The notes under the pieces are model-generated. The model saw only the letters and a program-made list of their open reading frames with translations. It was not told where the DNA came from and made no database searches. From Nanogingivalis sp963545035 (GTDB lineage Bacteria; Patescibacteriota; Saccharimonadia; Saccharimonadales; Saccharimonadaceae): a DNA stretch of 15,676 nucleotides. The position numbers and the translations under genes are program-made. The stretch covers positions 1-15,676 of the forward strand of contig CAUUHU010000014.1 of assembly GCA_963545035.1 (NCBI GenBank). Direction: 5' to 3'. Of the stretch, positions 6,081 through 13,502 are shown piece after piece (the stretch's first letter is position 1; every line of letters starts with the position of its first letter).

Positions 6081-8087
6081 ATGAAAAAATATTTTAGAAA
6101 AATAAAGCAAAATCGTGTGCTTTTAGCTACTTTATTTATAGTAAGTTTTATTCCTGTTATTTATGCTGGAACTTTTTTGGCATCAATCTGGGATCCTTAT
6201 TCAAAAATCGAGAATCTAAAAGTATCAGTAGTAAACGAAGATAAACCTGTCATTTTCAATGGTCAAAATGTTGAGCTTGGCAACAAAATTAGCAATAATC
6301 TTAAGCAATCAAAAACTTTAAACTGGCAATTTACAGATTTAAAAACGGCCGAGAAAGATTTAACCGATGGCGACACTTTTATGATTGTGCATATCCCGAA
6401 AGATTTTTCGAAAAATTCAGTGAGTTTTTTGGGAGAAAATCCACAAAAAGTGAATATTTCATTTAAAACAAACGTTTCAAAAAGTAAGTCTGGTGAAATG
6501 ATCTCAACTAATGCTGCCCAAAAACTGAGCGAGCAGGTTCGAACGCAAATTAGCGAAAACTACAGCAAAATTTTACTCTCTCAACTTTCGAATGTTCGAA
6601 ACGGCTTTTCGAAAGCAGCGAACGGCTCAGAACAAATTTCAAACGGAATTAACAGTTTGGGCAATGGCTTAGATTCGGCAAACTCTGGAACTGAAAAATT
6701 AAAAAATGGCGCGGAAAAATTAAATTCAGCAAGCCAGAAAATGGCCGAAGCAAGCAACAAACTTACATTTAGTGCAACCGAAATTTCAAACAAAACTAAT
6801 CTTTTGAGCCAAAATAGCGAAAACTTACAAAAAGGATTGCAAGATTTTTCAGCCAAAAGTGAAGAATTTTCGAATAGTCTAAACATGTTAAATTCTGCAA
6901 TAAATGATAGTTCTGATGCAAAAAATCAAAGCGAGCATTTATTAGAATTAAATCAAAAAGTGGCAAAAATGCGCGTTTTAGCTGAACAAACTAACGATCA
7001 GAATATTAAAAATCTTGCTGACGAATTGGCTGTTTCGGCGAAAAATATCACCACTGACGCGCAAAAAAATGCCAAAAAATCACAAAACTTACAAACGCAA
7101 TTTTCGCAAAAAGTTGTTCCAGCCGCACAAAGCTTGGCTCAAAATTCACGCAAGATACAAAATTCGCATAGCTTAATTCTAGCAGGCGAAAAACAGCTTT
7201 CAACTGGAGCTGCAACTTTCTCGACGAAAATGAATGAGTTTAATATCAATGAACAAAAAATCTCTGAAAGTACAACTCAGCTTTTGGGAGGAATTAATAC
7301 TTTAAATTCAGGAATAAACACGCTAAATTCCGGCGCTGCAAAACTACAAAACGGCTCAAATCTACTAACTTCACAGCTTTCGTCTGGCGCGGAAAAACTT
7401 TCGAAAATCAATTTCTCGGATGAATCCGCCAAAGATATCGCAACACCGGTTAAAAGTGAAATTTCGAACAATTCTGGAAATGCAACATATGGAAAAGCAA
7501 TGGCACCATATTTTATTGCACTAGGTTTGTTTGTTGGAGCAATTTCATTTAACATTGCGTTTCCAATCCAAAATAAGCCAAAAAAGAATCGTTCAGCGTT
7601 TAAGTGGTGGCTTTCAAGAGTGGGAATTATGGCTGGATTTGCTGGAATTGAAACTCTAGTTCTCACAATTATTTTTAGTGGGATATTCAATATTTCACCT
7701 GCAAATATAAATTCTTTCGTTTTAAATTCTTACATTTCGGCATTCTCATTCCTTTTGATTGTTCATGCATTAATGTTTGCTTTTGGTAGAGTTGGTCAGT
7801 TTGCCTCAATTGTTTTCATGATTTTACAGCTTGCAAGTAGCGGAGGAATGTTCCCAATTGAAACAACGCCTCAATTTTTTCAAAATATAGCGCCATTTAT
7901 GCCACTTTATTATTCGCTAACTGCCTTCAGGCACGCAATATTGGGCGGATTATCTCAACCGATTTTCGAAAACTCCATCTTTAGTTTGATTGTTTTTGGT
8001 TTAATCTTTAGTGTTTTAAGCCTATTAGCCTATCGCATCAAAATAAATTCTAGCGAAAGTAAAACCCTTTCTAACGACAAAATTTAG
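6081..8087 (+). CDS. YhgE/Pip-family membrane protein (ABC-2-like permease fold)
   Basis: A 668-aa protein with the YhgE/Pip layout: a cytosolic start, one membrane segment (about 12-36), a very long extracellular region (about 37-470), and five or six membrane segments from about 473 to 652 resembling ABC-2 permeases. The extracellular part is rich in Asn, Ser and Gln and carries the family's coiled repeats of the type G(I/A)xxLxxG, for example GINSLGNGLDSANSG, NGAEKLN and GINTLNSGINTLNSGAAKL. Relatives include the lactococcal phage-infection protein Pip; their cellular job is poorly known, with export or envelope roles proposed. I chose ATG 6081 because AGGAGG (6072-6077) precedes it and the promoter lies just upstream; a longer reading from 5958 would overlap the promoter and operators. 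No ATPase gene is adjacent. Control by the divergent MarR protein is likely. It is followed at once by the rplA promoter. Confidence 0.85.
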   Translation: MKKYFRKIKQNRVLLATLFIVSFIPVIYAGTFLASIWDPYSKIENLKVSVVNEDKPVIFNGQNVELGNKISNNLKQSKTLNWQFTDLKTAEKDLTDGDTFMIVHIPKDFSKNSVSFLGENPQKVNISFKTNVSKSKSGEMISTNAAQKLSEQVRTQISENYSKILLSQLSNVRNGFSKAANGSEQISNGINSLGNGLDSANSGTEKLKNGAEKLNSASQKMAEASNKLTFSATEISNKTNLLSQNSENLQKGLQDFSAKSEEFSNSLNMLNSAINDSSDAKNQSEHLLELNQKVAKMRVLAEQTNDQNIKNLADELAVSAKNITTDAQKNAKKSQNLQTQFSQKVVPAAQSLAQNSRKIQNSHSLILAGEKQLSTGAATFSTKMNEFNINEQKISESTTQLLGGINTLNSGINTLNSGAAKLQNGSNLLTSQLSSGAEKLSKINFSDESAKDIATPVKSEISNNSGNATYGKAMAPYFIALGLFVGAISFNIAFPIQNKPKKNRSAFKWWLSRVGIMAGFAGIETLVLTIIFSGIFNISPANINSFVLNSYISAFSFLLIVHALMFAFGRVGQFASIVFMILQLASSGGMFPIETTPQFFQNIAPFMPLYYSLTAFRHAILGGLSQPIFENSIFSLIVFGLIFSVLSLLAYRIKINSSESKTLSNDKI

Positions 8088-8089
8088 CT

Positions 8090-8118
8090 TTGACTTTTTT
8101 TCGAAAAATTGTTATAAT
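8090..8118 (+). promoter_or_regulatory. rplA promoter
   Basis: TTGACT (8090-8095), a 17-nt spacer, a perfect TATAAT (8113-8118). The start near 8125 gives a leader of about 54 nt that contains the hairpin at 8138-8165. Confidence 0.9.
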
Positions 8119-8137
8119 TAAAAGGTTAATAATCAAT

Positions 8138-8165
8138 GTTGGGAGGCGCAAGCCGTTATTACCAC
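8138..8165 (+). promoter_or_regulatory. L1-type autoregulatory mRNA hairpin
   Basis: The leader holds GGC-GCAA-GCC (8145-8154, a GNRA-capped stem), an asymmetric internal loop and a lower stem (8138-8142 with 8162-8165, one bulged T). The pattern GGGAGGC...GCCG...TTACCAC resembles the L1 binding site that mimics its 23S rRNA target and lets L1 repress its own mRNA. The Shine-Dalgarno AAAGGA follows at 8168-8173. The family match is from memory. Confidence 0.6.
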
Positions 8166-8178
8166 AGAAAGGATAGAA

Positions 8179-9249
8179 ATGGCAAAGAAAAAAGCCGACT
8201 TAATCGAAGAAGCCAAAGCTCTTGGGCTTGAAGTTTCTGAAAAAATGACGATTGCTCAAATTAATGAAGCAATCAAAGGTGCTAAAGCTGAAGAAATCGC
8301 AGAAGAAATCGTTGAAGCTGTAGAAGTAGCTGAAGCCGTAGAAGAATCAGTTGAAGCAGCTGAAATCGCAGAAGAAATCGTTGAAGCTGTAGAGACAGAA
8401 GAAAAATTCGCAAAAAGCGGAAAACGAAGCAAAAAACACGCTGAAGAAGTTGCTGAAAAAGAAGCTAAAGAAGCTCGAAAAGCAGCAGGCGATACAACTC
8501 CATTGGACGGATCTGAAGCTGTTGTTAAAAAAGGTCCAAAACCAATTACTCGACCACGAATTGAACGACGAGGTAAAAAATATCAAGAAGTTGCGAAAAA
8601 AGTTGAGAAAGACACTGTTTACAACCTATCTGACGCTCTTAAACTTGCAACCGAAACAAACCCAGCTAAATTCGATGCTTCAGTTGAAATTCACGTTCGA
8701 CTTGGCGTAGATCCACGACAAGCTGACCAGAACATTCGTTCAACAGTTATCTTGCCAAACGGAACTGGTAAAGATGTGAAAGTTGCTGTTTTCGCACCAG
8801 AAAGCGAACACAAAGCTGCAAAAGAAGCTGGCGCAAATATCGTTGGCGATGAAGAATTCTTGAAACAACTTGATAAAGAAGATCTTAACTTCGATGTTCT
8901 TATCGCAACTCCAGCATACATGCCAAAACTTGGTAAATACGCTCGTCTTCTTGGACCACGCGGATTGATGCCAAATCCTAAAGCTGGAACAGTTGCCGCT
9001 GATGTTGCTAAAGCTGTTTCTGAAGCTAAAGCCGGAAAAGTTGAATACCGCGTTGACAAACAAGCGATCGTTCACCTTTCGGTTGGTAAAGTATCATTCG
9101 GTGTAGAAAAACTTGAAGAAAATGCAAAAGCATTCTTTGACAGCCTTGCTTCACAAAAACCATCTTCAATCAAAGGTGCTTATGTAAAGGGTGTTTCAGT
9201 TGCAACCTCACAAGGACCAAGCATTAAAACAGAAAACCCAATTGCTTAA
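8179..9249 (+). CDS. rplA: 50S ribosomal protein L1 with acidic N-terminal extension
   Basis: L1 binds 23S rRNA and forms the mobile stalk at the E site; it is also a translational repressor. The C-terminal 229 residues (about 128-356) match L1 along their length: RRGKKYQEVAKKV, AKFDASVEIHVRLGVDPRQAD, TVILPNGTGKDVKVAVF, GPRGLMPNPKAGTV, and a GK.EYRVDK segment. The first 127 residues are extra compared with the usual 230-aa protein. They comprise a SAP/HeH-like helix-extended-helix (about 5-34), a Glu/Ala/Val-rich stretch with an internal repeat, EIAEEIVEAVE (39-49 and 62-72), and a lysine-rich linker. The start is fixed by AAAGGA 5 nt before the ATG. rplA stands alone, without rplK beside it. 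No TTCGAA palindrome occurs in the coding region, unlike its neighbours. Confidence 0.97.
   Translation: MAKKKADLIEEAKALGLEVSEKMTIAQINEAIKGAKAEEIAEEIVEAVEVAEAVEESVEAAEIAEEIVEAVETEEKFAKSGKRSKKHAEEVAEKEAKEARKAAGDTTPLDGSEAVVKKGPKPITRPRIERRGKKYQEVAKKVEKDTVYNLSDALKLATETNPAKFDASVEIHVRLGVDPRQADQNIRSTVILPNGTGKDVKVAVFAPESEHKAAKEAGANIVGDEEFLKQLDKEDLNFDVLIATPAYMPKLGKYARLLGPRGLMPNPKAGTVAADVAKAVSEAKAGKVEYRVDKQAIVHLSVGKVSFGVEKLEENAKAFFDSLASQKPSSIKGAYVKGVSVATSQGPSIKTENPIA
8293..8393 (+). repeat. Direct repeat inside the L1 N-terminal extension
   Basis: Two identical 32-nt copies (8293-8324 and 8362-8393), 69 nt (23 codons) apart and in the same frame, encode the repeated EIAEEIVEAVE. Nucleotide identity suggests a recent in-frame duplication. 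Confidence 0.8.
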
Positions 9250-9265
9250 TTTTATTAGCAATCAT

Positions 9266-9298
9266 AAAGAATCTGCCAAACCGGCGGATTCTTTTTTT
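9266..9298 (+). terminator. rplA terminator
   Basis: A 12-bp stem (9266-9277/9283-9294, one G-U pair), 5-nt loop and T7 (9292-9298), 16 nt past the stop codon. Confidence 0.9.
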
Positions 9299-9326
9299 AT
9301 ATAAAATGGAAAGAATCTTTGCGTTG

Positions 9327-9335
9327 TGGTATAAT
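9327..9335 (+). promoter_or_regulatory. Extended -10 promoter, near-leaderless cysS
   Basis: TGG plus a perfect TATAAT (9330-9335), ending 9 nt before the ATG at 9345. The start point would fall within about 3 nt of the ATG. No -35 and no Shine-Dalgarno are seen. Confidence 0.75.
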
Positions 9336-9344
9336 ATACCTATT

Positions 9345-10745
9345 ATGCTAAAATTCTACAACACTCCTGATCGAAAAATAGAGGACTTCCAACCAATCGA
9401 TCCACAAAATGTTAAAATTTACACCTGTGGACCAACGGTTTATGCTACGCCTCATATCGGTAATTGGGTTGCATTTATTTATTGGGATATTTTGGTTCGA
9501 ACCTTGCGTTTAAACGGATATAATGTTACTCGCACAATGAACATTACGGATGTTGGACATCTAGTTAGTGATGAAGATGAAGGCGAGGATAAACTCGAAA
9601 AAGGGGCGCGCCGCGAAGGGAAGACGGCCTGGGAGATTGCAGAATTTTACACAAAAGAATTCTTACGCGGAATGCATGACCTTAATTTAATTCAACCAGA
9701 CCATCTTTCGAAAGCCACAGATTTTATCCCCGAGCAAATTGCTATTATTGAAGATCTTTCGAAAAAGGGTTTCACATACGAAACGAGCGACGGAATTTAT
9801 TTCGACACAAGTAAGTTTCCTAAATATGCTGATTTTGCACATCTTGATTTAGAGAATCTAAAAGCGGGTGCTCGCGTTAATTTTAACCCAGAAAAACGTA
9901 ACTTAAGCGATTTCGCGCTCTGGAAATGGTCACCAAAAGATCAAAAACGTGATATGCAGTGGGAATTTCGTGGTCGAATGGGTTTTCCGGGTTGGCATTT
10001 AGAGTGCTCGGCAATCGCAATTAACACTTTAGGCCAAACAATCGATATTCACACCGGTGGAATCGACCACATCCCAGTTCATCACACAGATGAAATCGCA
10101 CAAAGCGAAAGTTTTACAGGTAAAAAATTTGCTAATTATTGGCTTCACTGTAATCATATGACCAGTGAAGGTCGAAAAATTTCAAAATCATTACAAAACG
10201 GTTTTAGCTTAAACGACCTTCAGGTGAGAGGTTTTTCTCCGCTAGATTTCAAAATGTTTGTTATGCAAAGCCAGTATCAAACGGAAAGCAACTTTAGTTT
10301 CGAAAGTCTAAAGGCTGCACAAAATAGGCTTAAAAACTGGCAAAATATCGCAAACTTACGCTGGCAGATTGAAGGAAGTAAAAGTGATATCCCAAGCCTT
10401 GCAAGCAAGCAAATAATTCTTGAGCAAATTAATGACAACCTCGATACGCCAAAAGCGCTTGCAAAAATTGATGAGATTTTTAGTGAAATTTTAAAGGCAA
10501 ACCCAGAAAAACTCGACCATCATAATCTTCAAGAACTTTTGGAATTTATTGATGATCTTTTGGGTTTAAACCTGCTTGGTTCAACTCCTGATATTCCAGA
10601 AGAAATAAAGAAAAAAATCATCGAAAGAAATGCCGCTCGAGCCGAAAAAGACTGGGTGAAAAGCGATGAAATTCGCGACGAATTGCTTTCGAAAAATATT
10701 ATCCTGCGCGACACTCCAAGAAAGAGTTTCTGGGAATATAAATAA
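9345..10745 (+). CDS. cysS: Cysteinyl-tRNA synthetase
   Basis: Charges tRNA-Cys with cysteine using ATP; class I synthetase, 466 aa, normal length. Motifs: YTCGPTVYATPHIGN (26-40) with the zinc ligand Cys28 and the HIGH-type HIGN; WHLECSAIA (217-225) with zinc ligand Cys221; DIHTGGIDHIPVHHTDEIAQSE (234-255), containing further zinc-binding His/Glu; and KISKS (278-282), the KMSKS loop with Ile for Met. The HTGGIDHIPVHH version differs from the E. coli HGGGSDLxFPHH and, as I remember, is common in CPR and some other groups. I chose ATG 9345 because an in-frame ATG at 9306 would place the promoter inside the gene, and MLKFYNTPDRK matches family N-termini. It converges with the AI-2E-family gene on a shared terminator. 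Confidence 0.97.
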   Translation: MLKFYNTPDRKIEDFQPIDPQNVKIYTCGPTVYATPHIGNWVAFIYWDILVRTLRLNGYNVTRTMNITDVGHLVSDEDEGEDKLEKGARREGKTAWEIAEFYTKEFLRGMHDLNLIQPDHLSKATDFIPEQIAIIEDLSKKGFTYETSDGIYFDTSKFPKYADFAHLDLENLKAGARVNFNPEKRNLSDFALWKWSPKDQKRDMQWEFRGRMGFPGWHLECSAIAINTLGQTIDIHTGGIDHIPVHHTDEIAQSESFTGKKFANYWLHCNHMTSEGRKISKSLQNGFSLNDLQVRGFSPLDFKMFVMQSQYQTESNFSFESLKAAQNRLKNWQNIANLRWQIEGSKSDIPSLASKQIILEQINDNLDTPKALAKIDEIFSEILKANPEKLDHHNLQELLEFIDDLLGLNLLGSTPDIPEEIKKKIIERNAARAEKDWVKSDEIRDELLSKNIILRDTPRKSFWEYK

Positions 10746-10753
10746 CACAATAA

Positions 10754-10786
10754 AAAATCAGCCCTTTGAAATTCGAGGCTGATTTT
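10754..10786. terminator. Bidirectional terminator between convergent genes
   Basis: A 10-bp perfect stem (10754-10763/10777-10786) with A-rich left and T-rich right flanks, 8 nt past the cysS stop and 5 nt past the minus-strand gene's stop at 10792. It can serve both. Confidence 0.8.
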
Positions 10787-10791
10787 AATTT

Positions 10792-11925
10792 CTAGCTAAT
10801 TTTTTTAAGAAGTTCAACAAGCCTTTCGGAGTTTTCTTCTCGCGAACGACGTTTTCGAGATTTCAATTGCTCTTGAACAAGAATCTTAGCACAAGCTGCG
10901 AGAGGAATTGCAAGTAGAGCGCCCAAAAGCCCAAATGCATAGACACCAACTGTTAATGCTATGAAAATAATTAATGCTGAAAGTTGATTGTTTCGAGCTT
11001 GAACCATTGGTGAAATCACATTGTTTTCGATCTGCTGGTAAATCAAGAAATAAGCTAGGAAAATTAAGCCAGCAGTAGGCGAATTTAATCCGATAATTAA
11101 TGCCGAAAGTACTCCGGCAACTGTTGCTCCAACCATTGGAATCATACCAAAAATAAACAATAGTACAGCAATTGGCGCTATTAAACTAATTGGAAAACTG
11201 AAAACTAATGCCAAAATTGCCGTCGCGATTGATCCGCAAGTCGCACTAATAGAACAAATCGTCACAATACTCGAGACATATCCCGAAACTGTACCATACA
11301 TTCGCGAAAGGATTCGACGATGATTTTTTTCAAGAATTTTATCCGTGTAAAACACCTTAAACACCTTATCAATTAAGTCTGGCCCCTCAACAAGCATCAA
11401 GAAAGCCATCGCAAGAACCATGAATAATGAAATTATCCAGCCAACAATTGAAGCAATACTTCCAAAGAATACATCGCCAAGTTTTGAAACCGAAGAATTA
11501 ATTGAACGTGTTACGGAATCAACAGCCTGCGAAATCATCCCTTCAAGATGGTTTTCTGTAATAAATCGTCGTATCCCCGACTGCTCACCTGTATAGCTTT
11601 GAACGATTTGCGGCAAATCTTTCGAAAAATGCTTAACCTGATCTGTAATGATTGGTGTAAGAATAGAAAATAACGCACCAAAAATTAACACAATCATAAG
11701 ATATGCAACCGCAGTCGCGCCAACACGATTCTTACTTGAACCCGGCAAAATTTTTGCAATTTTCGCCACAGGGGAATTTAAGGCTAGAGCCAAAAAAGCT
11801 GCGATAATTATCATGATCAAAACATCTTTCGCAATCCATATTGCGCCAGCTAGAATGATAAATCCAAAAATCACAAGCCAAAAACGGATTAAAGTTTTTG
11901 TATCAATTTCAATTTTAACTTTCAT
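10792..11925 (-). CDS. AI-2E family transporter (PerM-like permease)
   Basis: A 377-aa membrane protein of normal family length, with two hydrophobic segments near the start (about 14-50), a third (72-92), a soluble helical loop (about 95-160), then four to five segments in the second half. Signature blocks are FGMIPMVGATVAGVLSALIIGL, YQQIENNVISPMVQARNNQLSAL and VGVYAFGLLGALLAIPLAA, diagnostic of the AI-2E/PerM family. Members have been tied to autoinducer export, Na+/H+ antiport or unknown transport; the substrate cannot be read from sequence. The tail is basic and cytosolic. The mRNA is probably leaderless: an extended -10 (TGC-TATACT) ends 6 nt before the ATG. It is divergent from dus across 62 nt. 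Confidence 0.92.
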   Translation of the reverse strand: MKVKIEIDTKTLIRFWLVIFGFIILAGAIWIAKDVLIMIIIAAFLALALNSPVAKIAKILPGSSKNRVGATAVAYLMIVLIFGALFSILTPIITDQVKHFSKDLPQIVQSYTGEQSGIRRFITENHLEGMISQAVDSVTRSINSSVSKLGDVFFGSIASIVGWIISLFMVLAMAFLMLVEGPDLIDKVFKVFYTDKILEKNHRRILSRMYGTVSGYVSSIVTICSISATCGSIATAILALVFSFPISLIAPIAVLLFIFGMIPMVGATVAGVLSALIIGLNSPTAGLIFLAYFLIYQQIENNVISPMVQARNNQLSALIIFIALTVGVYAFGLLGALLAIPLAACAKILVQEQLKSRKRRSREENSERLVELLKKIS

Positions 11926-11931
11926 AGCTAT

Positions 11932-11940
11932 AGTATAGCA
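11932..11940 (-). promoter_or_regulatory. Extended -10 promoter, leaderless AI-2E-family gene
   Basis: On the minus strand: TGC then TATACT (11937-11932), 6 nt before the ATG at 11925. No Shine-Dalgarno. Confidence 0.7.
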
Positions 11941-11971
11941 TATTTTTTAGGTTTTCGAAAGTGGCGTTTTG

Positions 11972-11980
11972 TGATATAAT
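11972..11980 (+). promoter_or_regulatory. Extended -10 promoter, leaderless dus
   Basis: TGA then a perfect TATAAT (11975-11980), 7 nt before the ATG at 11988. No recognisable -35 or Shine-Dalgarno. Confidence 0.75.
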
Positions 11981-11987
11981 ATAGATC

Positions 11988-12998
11988 ATGAAAAGTGAAT
12001 TTTGGAAAGAAATTATCGAATCAACCGGCGAAGAAAATGGTCAAAAATTACCTTTTTTCTCATTAGCACCAATGGAGGCCGTAACTGATGTGGTTTTTCG
12101 TCATGTTGTTTCAAAAGCCGCTCGACCAGATATTTATTACACCGAATTCACAAATTCTTCAAGTTTTGCTAGCCCAAAAGGAATCCACAGCACACGTGGT
12201 CGCTTAACTTTTACACCCGATGAGCAACCAATCATTGCGCAAATTTGGGGTTCACGACCAGCCGATATTAAATTCATGTGTGAAAAATTACCAGAACTTG
12301 GATATAGGGCGATTGATATTAATATGGGTTGCCCAGATAAGGCTGTTATTAAAAGTGGTGGGGGTAGCGATTTGATTCGAAATCCAGATCTCGCCAAAGA
12401 AATTATAGAAAGCGCGAAAGTGGGTGGTTTGCCAGTTTCAGTTAAAACCCGCCTTGGTTTTTCGAGGGTAGAAGAATGGCACGATTGGCTAAAATTCTTG
12501 CTTGAACAAAAAATCGAAGTTTTAACCATTCACTTACGAACAAAAAAAGAAATGAGCAAAGTTCCAGCGCACTTTGAGCTAATTCCCGAAATCCTCGAAT
12601 TGCGTGACGAAATTGCGCCGAACACTTTAATTCAAATTAACGGCGATATAAAATCTCGTGAACAAGGACTTGAACTTTGGCGAAAATATCCAAAAATTGA
12701 TGGAATTATGATTGGTCGGGGCGTTTTCGAAAACCCATTCTGTTTCGAAAAAAATCCGCCAGAAACCGCTCGAACTTCAAGTGATTATTTAGATTTGCTT
12801 GAACTTCAACTCGATTTATTTGAAAAATATTCTCGTGAACTCGAAAAACGCCGTTTTGAGCCGTTGAAGCGCTTCTTTAAAATTTATGTTCGCGAATTTG
12901 CCGGAGCTAGCGATTTGCGTGCTAGATTGATGGAAACTAAAACCGTTGATGAAGTTCGCGAAATTTTGAAAGATTTTCAAAATGCCACGCAAAAATAA
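11988..12998 (+). CDS. dus: tRNA-dihydrouridine synthase
   Basis: An FMN-dependent enzyme that reduces uridines in the tRNA D-loop. At 336 aa it has normal length, with an N-terminal TIM barrel and a C-terminal helical tRNA-binding part. Motifs: LAPMEAVTDVVFR (26-38, FMN site), DINMGCPDKAV (110-120) with catalytic Cys115, VSVKTRLG (150-157) with Lys153, QINGDI (216-221), and the phosphate site IMIGRGVFENPFCF (240-253). The usual HGRTxxQxYxGxAxW segment appears as HLRTKKEMSKVPAHF (182-196), a divergent form. The subfamily (A, B or C) cannot be assigned. Its 3' end overlaps the next small gene by 17 nt. Confidence 0.95.
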   Translation: MKSEFWKEIIESTGEENGQKLPFFSLAPMEAVTDVVFRHVVSKAARPDIYYTEFTNSSSFASPKGIHSTRGRLTFTPDEQPIIAQIWGSRPADIKFMCEKLPELGYRAIDINMGCPDKAVIKSGGGSDLIRNPDLAKEIIESAKVGGLPVSVKTRLGFSRVEEWHDWLKFLLEQKIEVLTIHLRTKKEMSKVPAHFELIPEILELRDEIAPNTLIQINGDIKSREQGLELWRKYPKIDGIMIGRGVFENPFCFEKNPPETARTSSDYLDLLELQLDLFEKYSRELEKRRFEPLKRFFKIYVREFAGASDLRARLMETKTVDEVREILKDFQNATQK

Positions 12999-13179
12999 CA
13001 AGAAAAAAGTTAGGTTTGAGCGTTTCGAAATGCAACTTTCGAGTTCGAAAAAGAAACGATACGTCTCAAAACTCGAAGCCGAACGCGCTGCAGAATATTT
13101 AATGGCCCTGGATCTTTCGCTCGAACTGAAGGTTTATCAAGACTTAGACGGTGGTTGGTATTTAACAAAACAAATTTAA
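12982..13179 (+). CDS. Small basic hypothetical protein, 65 aa
   Basis: I do not recognise a family. The first 27 residues are strongly basic (PRKNNKKKVRF, SSSKKKR), followed by an amphipathic helix (SKLEAERAAEYLMALDLS) and a short beta-like end (LKVYQDLDGGWYLTKQI). The basic start suggests nucleic-acid or ribosome binding; this is inference only. It begins inside the end of dus, overlapping by 17 nt in another frame, which suggests translational coupling; only a weak GAAAG precedes the ATG. An AT-only hairpin (13172-13178/13184-13190) and a T-run at 13196-13201 follow. Confidence 0.65.
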   Translation: MPRKNNKKKVRFERFEMQLSSSKKKRYVSKLEAERAAEYLMALDLSLELKVYQDLDGGWYLTKQI

Positions 13180-13211
13180 TTTCTAAATTTAATGCTTTTT
13201 TAAGTTTTTTA

Positions 13212-13220
13212 TGCTAAACT
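13212..13220 (+). promoter_or_regulatory. Extended -10 promoter, leaderless glutaredoxin-like gene
   Basis: TGC then TAAACT (13215-13220), 6 nt before the ATG at 13227; no Shine-Dalgarno. Confidence 0.6.
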
Positions 13221-13226
13221 ATTATC

Positions 13227-13478
13227 ATGGATAAAAAAGTTATTGTTTACTCAACAAGCTGGTGTGGATTTTGTTCTGCCGAAAAAGACTGGCTCGAACA
13301 TAATGACATTAAGTTTGAAGCTAAAGATATCGAAGAAGACTCTGAAGCGCGCGAAGAATTGCTCGCAAAAATGAACGGGGAATTCCGCGGTGTCCCTGTA
13401 ACAGATATAGATGGCGAAATTGTACTAGGATTTGATCGTACGAAACTTTCAAAACTGCTAGACATTAAGCGATTTTAA
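13227..13478 (+). CDS. Glutaredoxin/NrdH-like thiol oxidoreductase
   Basis: An 83-aa single-domain thioredoxin-fold protein. The active site is SWCGFC (11-16) with the redox pair Cys13/Cys16 after strand KKVIVYST. A helix follows (SAEKDWLEHND), then the second strand (IKFEAKDIEED), the cis-proline motif GVPVTDIDGE (55-64, cis-Pro57), and the C-terminal GFDRTKLSKLL, which matches the substrate-binding end of glutaredoxins. It would reduce protein or glutathione-type disulfides. The electron donor is unknown; the Trp-Cys-Gly-Phe-Cys site is closer to thioredoxin-like and NrdH-like glutaredoxins than to classical CPYC. The gene appears monocistronic, with a leaderless promoter and its own terminator. 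Confidence 0.9.
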   Translation: MDKKVIVYSTSWCGFCSAEKDWLEHNDIKFEAKDIEEDSEAREELLAKMNGEFRGVPVTDIDGEIVLGFDRTKLSKLLDIKRF

Positions 13479-13502
13479 AAAGGCGTATTTACCGCCTTTT
13501 TT
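13477..13502. terminator. Bidirectional terminator between glutaredoxin-like gene and acyltransferase
   Basis: A 9-bp stem (13477-13485/13493-13501) with a 7-nt loop, flanked by As on the left and Ts on the right. It overlaps the glutaredoxin stop codon (13476-13478), and the minus-strand gene's stop (13491-13489) lies in its loop. Confidence 0.8.

Noticed and set aside
9306..9344. Possible 13-residue N-terminal extension of CysRS from ATG 9306.
   Set aside because: The extended -10 box at 9327-9335 lies inside it, and family N-termini begin at MLKFYNT.
13172..13201. AT-only hairpin and T-run after the 65-aa gene as a terminator.
   Set aside because: The stem is seven A-T pairs only and the T-run begins 5 nt after it; too weak to call.
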